DNA of 64,000 nucleotides from the NCBI GenBank assembly GCA_943331295.2, contig CALQLA020000002.1, positions 62,001-126,000 on the forward strand. The letters are read 5' to 3'. This stretch comes from Bordetella parapertussis (GTDB lineage: Bacteria; Pseudomonadota; Gammaproteobacteria; Burkholderiales; Casimicrobiaceae). Under the pieces are notes generated by a model. The model was given only the letters and a program-made list of their open reading frames with translations. It was not told where the DNA came from and did no database searches. Made by a program: the position numbers and the translations under genes. This document shows, piece by piece, positions 23,972-33,200 of this stretch; within the stretch, counting starts at the first letter, position 1; every line of letters begins with the position of its first letter.

Positions 23972-25684
23972 ATGAGCAATCGGCACGTTCGCGCGGTGGC
24001 CTGGGGCATTTCCGTGGGGGTCGGCATCGCGCTGGCGGTCGCATCCGGCCCCGTTGCCGCGCAAGCCGCGGACGGCGCCAAGCCGGCGCAGAAGGCCGCG
24101 GCCGCGAAGCCGGCCAAGCTGGGCAAGGCCGCGTTCGACACCGCCCCCTGCTACGACTGCCACCGGCCGGTCCAGAAGCTGCACGCCACGGGCAATCACA
24201 AGAAACTGGGCTGCGACACCTGCCACGACGGCCTCGCCGAGCACCTCGTCGACAGCGACAAGCGGCCGGCGACAAAGACCGACCTCGCGATGTGCGGCAG
24301 CTGCCACGAGAACCAGTACAAGTCGTACGCGCAGATGAACTGGAAGCGCGTCGGACGCTCGGAAAAGAAGCAGATGACGGGCCCTGCGCCCGACCCGGCC
24401 TACGACCTGCTGATGACGCCGCACGGCTTCACCAAGGAACACAACCAGCCGCGCTCGCACACGTTCATGCTGCTCGACCAGTTCGTCGTCGACCGCGCCT
24501 TCGGCGGGCGCTTCGGCACCAAGGACAACTGGGAGTACCTCGCGGGATCCGGCGACATCAACGTGTGGGACGTCGCGATCGACCGCTATCCGGACAACAC
24601 CGACCAGAAGGTGTTCCGGCCGGGCACCGCCGCCGCCGCCAACCCCGTCTGCCTGTCGTGCAAGACGCAGGACCACATCCTCGAATGGGCGTACATGGGC
24701 GACCCGGTCACGGGTGCCAAGTGGAGCCGCACGTCGAAGGTGGTCGAGCTCGCCAAGGCGACCAAGCACTCGCTCAACTGCATCTTCTGCCACGACCCGC
24801 ACGCGGCCAAGCCGCGGATCGTCCGCGACGCGCTGATCGAGGCGGTCACCCGCACCGACGCGCCGACGCTCTATTCGCTGGATCCGAAGCACACCAAGCT
24901 CCAGGTGATGGACATGGGCGAGCGCGGCTTCACGCGCAAGATCGCGATGCTCGAGAAATACGACGGCAAGCTGCAGTGCGGGCAGTGCCACGTCGAGTAC
25001 AACTGCAACCCGGGCTTCAACCCGACCACCGGCGAAGCGATCACGATGGCCGACAAGCGGACCAACTACTTCCCGTTCGTCGACGTCAACAACATCCTCA
25101 AGGCCTACGACGGCATCCAGTTCCGCGACTTCCGGAACCAGTTCACCGGCGCCGCGCTGTGGAAGGCGCAGCACCCGGATACCGAGACCTACTACAACTC
25201 GGTGCACGACAAGGCCGGCGTCGACTGCGCGGACTGCCACATGCCGAAGGTAAAGGACGCGAAGACGGGCAAGAAATACACGTCGCACTGGCAGACCAAC
25301 CCGAAGGCCTACCTGAAGGAAACCTGCCTCACCTGCCACAAGACCTGGGACGAGAAGCAGGCGCTCTACACCATCGAGTCGATGGCCGCGCACTATGCCG
25401 GCAAGGTGCGCAACGCCGAGTTCTGGCTGACGCTGCTCATCAACAGGTTCGGCCAGGCGCAGCTGGCCGGCGTGTCCGAGGACGCGCTGAAGGCGGCGCG
25501 CGCCAAGCACGGCGACGCGCACGCCAACTGGGAATGGTGGACGGCCGCGAACGGCGCGTCGTTCCACAACCTCGACCTCGCCAAGTCGTCGCTCGCGAAC
25601 TCGGTGGCGGCGTCGCAGGAAGGCATCAAGATCCTCGACGACGCGATCAAGGCGCGGCAGACCGCCGCCGCGGCGCCGAAGTAG
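23972..25684 (+). CDS. octaheme cytochrome c nitrite reductase (ONR type)
   Basis: This 570-residue exported protein has a signal peptide ending near AQA-AD. Eight haem sites occur in order: C60, C81 and C108 (CXXCH), C227 CLSCK, then C270, C336, C419 and C452 (CXXCH). A single CXXCK as the fourth site is the hallmark of octaheme nitrite reductases such as Thioalkalivibrio TvNiR; pentahaem NrfA has it first. EYNC supplies Tyr343-x-Cys345, matching the Tyr303/Cys305 cross-link of TvNiR. Gln400-His401 match Gln360-His361, with the same 58-residue Tyr-to-His spacing. It should reduce nitrite to ammonium in the periplasm, possibly also sulfite or hydroxylamine. A GGGGAGG site precedes the ATG. 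It is followed by a CcmI-like gene. Confidence 0.88.
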   Translation: MSNRHVRAVAWGISVGVGIALAVASGPVAAQAADGAKPAQKAAAAKPAKLGKAAFDTAPCYDCHRPVQKLHATGNHKKLGCDTCHDGLAEHLVDSDKRPATKTDLAMCGSCHENQYKSYAQMNWKRVGRSEKKQMTGPAPDPAYDLLMTPHGFTKEHNQPRSHTFMLLDQFVVDRAFGGRFGTKDNWEYLAGSGDINVWDVAIDRYPDNTDQKVFRPGTAAAANPVCLSCKTQDHILEWAYMGDPVTGAKWSRTSKVVELAKATKHSLNCIFCHDPHAAKPRIVRDALIEAVTRTDAPTLYSLDPKHTKLQVMDMGERGFTRKIAMLEKYDGKLQCGQCHVEYNCNPGFNPTTGEAITMADKRTNYFPFVDVNNILKAYDGIQFRDFRNQFTGAALWKAQHPDTETYYNSVHDKAGVDCADCHMPKVKDAKTGKKYTSHWQTNPKAYLKETCLTCHKTWDEKQALYTIESMAAHYAGKVRNAEFWLTLLINRFGQAQLAGVSEDALKAARAKHGDAHANWEWWTAANGASFHNLDLAKSSLANSVAASQEGIKILDDAIKARQTAAAAPK

Positions 25685-25778
25685 CGCGCGATGGCGGCGG
25701 GGACGACGCGGGCGAACGACGCCCGTTCGCGCGGCGCGGCGCAGTGACCGGCGGCGCGGCGTGGGCGCCGGCGGCGAC

Positions 25779-26645
25779 GTGATCGTGTTCTGGGGCATCG
25801 TCGCGCTGATGACGGGCGTGTCGCTCGCGTTCGTCCTGCCGCGCCTCGTGTTCCCGCGGCCGCCACCGGCGGCGCCGACGGCGGAAGCCGCCAATGCGGC
25901 GATCCATCGCAGCCGCCTCGCCGAGCTCGCGCGCGAGCGCGCCAGCGGCCTCCTTGCCGACGACGAGCACCGCCGCGCGAAGACCGAGATCGAGCGGCGA
26001 CTCCTCGACGACACCGGCGGCGCGCCGGCCGCGCCGGCCGCGGCCGGCGCGGCCGTGCGACTGGCACCCGCGCTGGCGATCGCGATCCTGTTCCCGCTGC
26101 TGGCGCTCGGCCTCTATGCGCGGTTCGGCAGCCCGGACGCCGTCCATCGCGCGCCGCGCGCCGCCGCGCTGTCCGTCACCGGCGCCGCGAACGCCTTGCC
26201 GGCACGCGAGGCGCTCGCCGCGCATCTCGCGCGCAATCCGCGCGATGGCCGCGGCTGGGTGCTGCTCGCGCAACAGGAGGCCGACGCGGGCCGGTTCACC
26301 GCGGCCGCGCAGGCATACGGCAGCGCACTGGAGCGTTCGCCGAAGGTCGCGCGCGATCCGGCGGTCTGGTGCGAGTATGCCGACGCGCTCGGCATGGCCC
26401 AGGGCGGCTCGCTTGCGGGCCGGCCGCGGGAGATGATCGGGCACGCGCTGGCCCTCGACCCCGCGCATCCGAAGGCGCTCGAAATGGCGGGCAGCGCCGC
26501 GTTCGAAGCCGGCGAATTCGCCGCCGCCGCCCGCTATTGGCGGGACCTGCTGGCGCGGATGCCTCCGGGGAACGGCGCCTACCGCGAACTTGGGAGCGCC
26601 GTGGCGCGCGCCGAGGCGCAGGCGATAGTGCCCGGAGCCCGGTAG
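25779..26645 (+). CDS. ccmI: CcmI-like cytochrome c maturation protein
   Basis: This 288-residue protein has an N-terminal helix right at the start (VIVFWGIVALMTGVSLAFVL), an EIERRLLDD-containing coiled loop, a second helix (LAPALAIAILFPLLALGLYA) and C-terminal TPR-type helices (ARNPRDGRGWVLLAQQE, ALDPAHPKALEM). This is the CcmI/NrfG layout, which presents apocytochrome to the haem lyase. The GTG at 25779 is chosen because family members begin at this membrane segment; GTG 25761 is possible. It lies 94 bp after the octaheme cytochrome with no other ccm gene nearby, so it may be a dedicated chaperone for its haem attachment, perhaps for the CXXCK site. Confidence 0.75.
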   Translation: MIVFWGIVALMTGVSLAFVLPRLVFPRPPPAAPTAEAANAAIHRSRLAELARERASGLLADDEHRRAKTEIERRLLDDTGGAPAAPAAAGAAVRLAPALAIAILFPLLALGLYARFGSPDAVHRAPRAAALSVTGAANALPAREALAAHLARNPRDGRGWVLLAQQEADAGRFTAAAQAYGSALERSPKVARDPAVWCEYADALGMAQGGSLAGRPREMIGHALALDPAHPKALEMAGSAAFEAGEFAAAARYWRDLLARMPPGNGAYRELGSAVARAEAQAIVPGAR

Positions 26646-26716
26646 ACCCGGATTCGGGCGGCAAGCCCCGGGCGCGCTGGGTTGGTGGCCGGCGGAGCGG
26701 CGACTGGCGGCGGAAG

Positions 26717-27178
26717 TCAGTCGCGGCTGCGCGCCGCGGCGACCGCACCGGCCGCGGCCGTGGCCCGCGCCGCTGCCGCCACCTCCCTGGTCACGATCGT
26801 CTTCCCGATGGGGGCGAGCGCGAGGCCCGCGAGCTTCAGGTGCTGGATGCCGAACGGGATGCCGATGAGGGTGACGAACATGCCGATCGCGCAGGTGACG
26901 TGGCCGATCGCCAGCCAGATGCCGGCGAGCAGGAACCAGATCACGTTGCCCATCGTGCCGAGCGCGCCGGTGCCGATGTCGCCGGACTGCGTCAGCTCGT
27001 CGCGGCTGATCGCTTCCCGGCCGAACGGAAGGAACGAGAACTGGCCGATGACGAAGCAGGCCTTGCCCCAGGGAATGCCGACGATGGAGATGAAGGCGAT
27101 GATGCCGACGGCCCACCACGCGAGGCCCATCAGCGCCCCGCCCAGCAGGAACCACAGCAGATTGAGGATCGCGCGCAT
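26717..27178 (-). CDS. yccF: YccF-family inner-membrane protein
   Basis: This 153-residue protein has two repeated halves, each with the GIPWG/GIPFG signature (FISIVGIPWGKACFVIGQF and FVTLIGIPFGIQHLKLAGL) and hydrophobic helices, as in YccF/DUF307 proteins. Function of the family is unknown. The Ala-rich C-terminal tail (TREVAAAARATAAAG) is an extension. It converges on the CcmI-like gene across about 70 bp. Confidence 0.9.
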   Translation of the reverse strand: MRAILNLLWFLLGGALMGLAWWAVGIIAFISIVGIPWGKACFVIGQFSFLPFGREAISRDELTQSGDIGTGALGTMGNVIWFLLAGIWLAIGHVTCAIGMFVTLIGIPFGIQHLKLAGLALAPIGKTIVTREVAAAARATAAAGAVAAARSRD

Positions 27179-27281
27179 GCAGGCTTCTCTCCGGATTCGG
27201 TTGCGTCGAGCGGAGGTTAGCGCCCGTTGGACCGGCGCGCCACAACTTTCGCGCCCGTTGCGGCGCCGCGGCTTCGCAGCC

Positions 27282-27319
27282 CGTAGCCCGGGTTGAGCGC
27301 CAGCGAAACCCGGGCTACG
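27282..27319. repeat. palindromic REP-like element
   Basis: Perfect 13-bp arms CGTAGCCCGGGTT and AACCCGGGCTACG flank a 12-base loop. This is the type of intergenic palindrome scattered in many proteobacterial genomes. A half copy is at 4047-4068 and a shorter match at 14457-14467. It lies between the divergent 5' end of yccF and the 3' end of the glycosyltransferase gene. Confidence 0.85.
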
Positions 27320-27339
27320 AAAGCCTGCGGAAGATGCCG

Positions 27340-28641
27340 TCAGATGTCGCAGGCGCCCGGCTGCCGCTGGCCCTTCAGCGCGACCAGGTCCGCGTACACG
27401 TAGGCGAGGTCGCGCTCGCGGTGCCAGGCGGTCGGGTGCGCCTGCCACAGCCGGGGTGCCTGGAACCGCCAGCGCGCGCCGGGCACCTGCCGCGCCAGTT
27501 CGCGCCGGGTGTACGCGCCGAAGGCATCGCGCGTCCATGCCGACGCATTGCCGGGCGCCGCGAGGCCGTCGGCGCCGGCGGCCGGCACGCGCGCGAGCAG
27601 CCAGCCCCCGGGCGCCAGCACGCGGTAGATCTCGTTCATCAGGCCGGTCACGCACGTGCCTGGCGCATTGCCGCCGCCATGGTCGCACGCGGCATCGGCG
27701 CAGCGCGGCACGCGCTCCAGCACGTCGTACGCGCGCACGCAGCCGACCGCGCCGTCGCCGAACTGAAGCGGGCCGGAGAGGAGCCGCGCGCGCGCCTTCG
27801 CGGCGTCGGGATCGAGGCGCGCGAATCCGGGCGGGCAGCCGGCGTCGTCGCCGAGGTCGACGAGCGGCAGGCCGTTGCGGCGGCACCACTCGGCGATCAA
27901 CGCGTAGACGTAGCGGTTGGACACCTGCTGCTGGCGTTCCTGGATCTCGGCATTGCGCCGGACGTAGGTGTTGCGGTCGTCGCCGTGCAGCCGGTAGAGG
28001 TACAGGCAGGCGGGGATGCGGACCATCGGCGTGCCGGTGAGGTAGGTGCGGCACAACAGGTCGTGGTCGTCGGCGACCTCCATTTCCGTGTCGTGCCCCC
28101 CGGCCTGCGCGTAGCTGTCGCGGTGCCAGGCGCGGACGTGGTTCGGCGCGAACCAGATGAGGTGGAGCGCGCTGGCGTCGACGTCGAAGGCGCGCAGCGC
28201 GGTGTAGTCGCAGCCGCCGCAGGAGAACGGGTAGGTCTCCCAGCCGTAGTTCCCGCCGAAAGTCTCGCAGCTGCCGTCGGCGCGGAAGGCGGCGCAGTCG
28301 GAATGCAGGAAGCCGGCGCCGGTACGTTCGGCGGTGGCGGCGATCTGCGCCAGCGCGTCGGGCACGAGGAGATCGTCGTGGTCGAGCTCCACGAGATAGT
28401 CGCCGCGCGCGTTGGCGCAGGCATGGCGCTTCAGCGCCCCGATGCTCCCTCCGGCCAGTGCGGCGGGGGCCGGCAGGATGCGCACGCGCGGATCGCGCGC
28501 GATGGGGTCGGGGACGGCCGCGCCGGGGCCGTTGGGCACGAGCACCCACTCCCAGTCGGTACGGATCTGCGCAACCAGCGAGTCGAACGCCGCAACGAGG
28601 TCGTCGGGGCGGTGCGTGGGCGTGAAGACGCTGAATTTCAT
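27340..28641 (-). CDS. GT2 glycosyltransferase fused to a partial methyltransferase-like domain
   Basis: This 433-residue protein has an N-terminal GT-A domain of family 2 (MKFSVFTPTHRPDDLVAAF, the DxD-like ELDHDDLLVPD near 90, ADDHDLLCR acceptor loop). Residues from about 300 resemble the C-terminal half of class I methyltransferases (YDVLERVPR, MNEIYRVLAPGGWLLARVP), but the glycine-rich SAM motif I that should precede it is not seen. The second domain may therefore be a non-catalytic or degenerate methyltransferase. It sits with collagen-like and IPTL-CTERM protein genes and a second giant glycosyltransferase, so surface glycosylation is likely. Confidence 0.82.
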   Translation of the reverse strand: MKFSVFTPTHRPDDLVAAFDSLVAQIRTDWEWVLVPNGPGAAVPDPIARDPRVRILPAPAALAGGSIGALKRHACANARGDYLVELDHDDLLVPDALAQIAATAERTGAGFLHSDCAAFRADGSCETFGGNYGWETYPFSCGGCDYTALRAFDVDASALHLIWFAPNHVRAWHRDSYAQAGGHDTEMEVADDHDLLCRTYLTGTPMVRIPACLYLYRLHGDDRNTYVRRNAEIQERQQQVSNRYVYALIAEWCRRNGLPLVDLGDDAGCPPGFARLDPDAAKARARLLSGPLQFGDGAVGCVRAYDVLERVPRCADAACDHGGGNAPGTCVTGLMNEIYRVLAPGGWLLARVPAAGADGLAAPGNASAWTRDAFGAYTRRELARQVPGARWRFQAPRLWQAHPTAWHRERDLAYVYADLVALKGQRQPGACDI

Positions 28642-28718
28642 CGCTGCGCGGTCAACGGCACCGCTGGCGGAGGCCTTGCCGGCGTGGACTTCACGCCGCC
28701 CTGGCCGGACGGCTGCCC

Positions 28719-29144
28719 TCAGCCGCGCAGCGCGCGCAGTCGGCGGGCGGCCAGCGCCACGACAGCGACGACGAGCAGCGCGAGGCCGACGTCGGACAGC
28801 GCCGGGATCGCCAGGGCGCCGTCGTCGGGGCGAACGACCGGCGGGAAATCACTCGCCAGCGCCAGCGCCGTCGGTCCGCAACCCGAATCGATCCGGAAAC
28901 TTGTGCTTGCCTGCGCGCCCGCGATCTCGCTGCCGATGCACGCGGTGACCTGATGGCTCGTCGATGCCGACGTGCCACCCGCGGAGTCGACGACGGCATT
29001 GTTGACCTGGAACGAGGCACTCGACGCGGCCTGCGCAGTCGGCGCGACGACCGCGCCAAGCGCCGCGAGCGTCGACCCGGCAAGCCGGCGAATCGGCGCG
29101 ACTCGGTCCCCGAGTCGGGTGAGCAGGCAGGAGGGCGATCGCAT
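28719..29144 (-). CDS. IPTL-CTERM-type sorted surface protein
   Basis: This 141-residue exported protein has an N-terminal signal segment (IRRLAGSTLAALGAVVAPTA, cleavage near AQA-AS), a short body with tandem beta-like repeats (SASFQVNNAVVDSAGG, and TSFRIDSGCG), and a C-terminal tripartite sorting tail: IPALSDVG at 113-120, a hydrophobic helix LALLVVAVVALAA and a basic end RRLRALR. This is the IPTL-CTERM signal with Ala in place of Thr, processed by an exosortase-like system encoded elsewhere. It lies 39 bp downstream of the collagen-like gene. Confidence 0.8.
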   Translation of the reverse strand: MRSPSCLLTRLGDRVAPIRRLAGSTLAALGAVVAPTAQAASSASFQVNNAVVDSAGGTSASTSHQVTACIGSEIAGAQASTSFRIDSGCGPTALALASDFPPVVRPDDGALAIPALSDVGLALLVVAVVALAARRLRALRG

Positions 29145-29183
29145 GGAGCGTCCCGCGGTATCCGTCCGGAACCGGCCCTGGCC

Positions 29184-29948
<765 letters not shown>

Positions 29949-30017
29949 GTCGCCATCTCGCTTCGCTAGCAATTGATTCTATAGGAGGCACGCAAAAACG
30001 CAAGCGAATCCCCACCC

Positions 30018-30237
30018 CAGCGCCCGCCCGGCCGCCCGAAGGGCGCTGACGCGCCCCCTCGGGGGGCAGCGAGCATAGCGAGCGTGGGGGTCGTCACTTC
30101 AGCGCCCGCCCGGCCGCCCGAAGGGCGCTGACGCGCCCCCTCGGGGGGCAGCGAGCATAGCGAGCGTGGGGGTCGTCACTTCAGCGCCCGCCCGGCCGCC
30201 CGAAGGGTGCTGACGCGCCCCCTTGGGCGGCAGCGCG
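30018..30237. repeat. 82-bp tandem repeat, about 2.7 copies
   Basis: Units begin at 30018, 30100 and 30182. The first two are identical or nearly so, and the third diverges after about 40 bases and ends near the stop of the large glycosyltransferase gene. Each unit contains GGCCGCCCGAAGGGCGCTGA and AGCGAGCATAGCGAGCG, short imperfect inverted segments. The array lies between the collagen-like gene and the triple glycosyltransferase and could terminate transcription. Confidence 0.9.
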
Positions 30238-33200
30238 CTAACGCGACAACGGCTGCAACCGGTCGCGGACGGCAGCGCAAGGCACGCGCGCGACCCACGC
30301 ACTGCCGTCGCCGACCCCGTAGCTCGCGACCAGCGCATCGCCGTCCAGCGTGAGCCCGGCGGCGAACTCGATCCCCCGCGCATGAAAATGGAACGCGGCC
30401 GTGGCGGCCAACGGCACGCAGCAATCGTCGAGCGCGACAAACCGGTGCACGTACTCGCGGCCCTGCGGCGTGTCGTTCGCCTCGTGCACGAGCGCCAGAT
30501 GGCCGGCGTCCCACGGCACCAGCGGCCCGCCGCCGCGCCAGTGCTCGACGGCAAGCCCCGGGTCGACACCCGATTCGACGATGAACGAGCCGTCGCCGGC
30601 AGAGGCGTCGAGGACGAGCGTGGGACCCAGGCTGTAGACGAAGCGGAGCCGGTCGCCGACGAGCGGCATCCAGTTCTTCTGGTGCAGGTCGTCGCCATAG
30701 CCGCGCAGCGGATGCGCAGCGACGATGTCGCCGGCCGCGTCGAGGCGCAGCAGCACCATCACCGCGCGCTGGTCGGCGACGACGTCGCGCGCGGTCGCCG
30801 TGCACCACCATGCGTCGCGCCAGCGGAACAGCCGGCAGTCCTCGAAACCGCGGACGCGTCCGGCCTCGATGCGCGGCAGCGGTGCGAGGTCGCGCATCTC
30901 GCGCCATTCGGTGACCGTCAGGTCGGGCGCCAGCCGGACCAGGAAATTGCGCGTGCGGACCACGCCGTGGTCGTCGCGGACGTCGTAACTGCCGTCGACG
31001 ATCCGGTAATTGACGGCGCGCACGACACCGGCAAAGCCGTCGCCGTCGCGGGTGAACGAGGGGTTCGTCGCGCGCCACGGCGCAGGGAGCGGGAAGTCGA
31101 TCGCGGCGACGCGCGTGCCGGAGCACAGCGACGCGAGCGGCTGCGCGTAAAAGAAGAGGTTGCGGCGCGCTGCCGCCCGCCGCTGCGGCGCGGCGGCGGC
31201 CGAGACCGCCAGCGCTTCACACGCCCGCCGGCCCGCCTCGCGCCGCGCCGGCAGCGCGCTGTACCAGCCGTGGATCGAGATCGCCTCGGCGGCGGCGTCG
31301 CCGTAGGCGTCGCGCTCGAGGAACAGGCGGTCCGCCTCCGGCCGCGGCATCCGCGCGACCTGCTCGTACAGCAGCAGCGCCGCGTCGCGCTGTCCTCGCT
31401 CCGCGTAGTGCCCGGCGAGCCGCCACAGCGGCTCGGCGCGCGTCGGGCGCAGCGCATAGGCGTCGAGGCAGCCGGCGACGAAGCCGGGCGCGTCGCCCAG
31501 CGCGAGCAGGCACTGCGCGTGCCGGTAGCGCGCATACCACCGTTCCTCGTCCCAGCCCGCGGCCGCGACGCGGCGTTCGTACCACGCCGCCGCCTCCTGA
31601 TGCTGCCCGGAATCCTGCAGCGTCTGCGCGAGGTAGAACATCGCGCGCGCGTCGCCGGGGTCGCGACGGAGCACGGCGCGCAGCAGCCGCTCGTCGCGGG
31701 CGAGCTTCTCGGGCCGGTTGGCACCGTCGGCGTGGTCGACGAAGCGCCACCCCGGCAGCGACACGACGTCGCCGTCGACGACGAGCGCCTCGTGCGTCGC
31801 GCCGACATAGCGCGCGCTTGCGCCTCGGCGCAGCAGCCGCACGTTGTCGTAAGCGATCGTCGCGTTCTCCTGGCGCAGCAGCGCCGCGTCGGCGTGGAGC
31901 GCGGCCAGCGCATCGGGCGCGTCGATGCAGAGTTCCATGTCGGCATCGGCGAGCAGCAGGTAATCGAACCCGAGGGGCGAGCGGCGGGCCCGGTCGAGCG
32001 CCTCGTTGCGCGCCTGCCCGAAGTCGACGAACGGGAACGCATGCAGCTCGCAGGCGATGCCGCGGGCGGCGCAGAAGGCCGCGATCACCTGCGGCGTGCC
32101 GTCGGTCGATCCGGTGTCGCAGACCACGCAGCAGGCGACGACGCCGGCGACCGAGCGCAGCAGGCGCTCGATGATCGCCGCCTCGTTCTTCACGATCATG
32201 TTGAGGCAAAGCAGCGGGCCCTCGCCCGGCCGCCGGTGCGCGGCACCTCCGGCATCGACCACGGTTCCGGCCGCGCCCAGCTCCTGCGCCCGCTGCGCCG
32301 CGAGCCCGAGGATGAATTCACGCTGGCGGCTGGTCGCCGGGTTGTAGTGCAGCGTCGCGCGCCCGGTGCAGGCCCAGCGCTCGCCGCCGTCGACCCAGCG
32401 CGACACCAGTTCCCAGTCGTGGTGGTAGCCGGCGGTGGCGTTGTCGACCCAATCGCCGTAGCGGGCGAGAAGCGCCTTCCGGTGCAGCAGGCAGCTGGTG
32501 TCGATGCCCTGGAATTCCGGCCGGCGGAAACGGAGGTCCGTGCCGTCGACCTGCATCGACGAGAACGCGAACGCGGCGTCCGCGGCGCGCATCGCCTCGT
32601 AGAGGCTGGACAGGTGGTCCGGCGCCCAGGTGTTGTCGTCGTCGAGGTAGGCGACGAGATCGCCGCGCGCGAGCCCCAGCGCGTGGTTGCGCGGGACCGC
32701 GCCGCCCGGCCCGTGGTTGCGCGGGAGGTCGTGCACGCTCACGCGCGGATCGGACGCGAACGCGCCTGCGTACTCCGCGTGGCAGGGGTCATGGTCGCCG
32801 ACGACGAGGACCTCGAGGTTCGGGTAGTCCTGCGCCAGCGCCGAGCGCACGGCCCGCTGCAGCAGCTCGGGCCGGCGGTACGTCGGGATGACAACCGAAA
32901 CCAGCGGGCCGGCGACGACGCACCCGAGGCGGTCGTCGTGGGCGCGGTCATAGTCGAGAATCGGCCAAGCGTCGCGCATCCGCTGCCGATAGGCGGCATC
33001 GACGAAGTATGGTTCCTGCCCGGCGAGCGCCTCGTAGCGGCGCTCCGCCGCCGCGCGGCGCGGCGCGTCGTGCAGCGCGAGAGCGTGGTCGATCCGCGCG
33101 TTCGCGACGATCGCCTGCCGCGTCGAACCGACGAGCTTCTCGTGGACCTTGAACACCCAGCGCAGGCCCGCGTCGGCGCGGAACAGGAACGGCTTGCCGG

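Noticed and set aside
30018-30237. CRISPR array
   Set aside because: Units are 82 bp and directly abutting, with no unique spacers and no cas genes.
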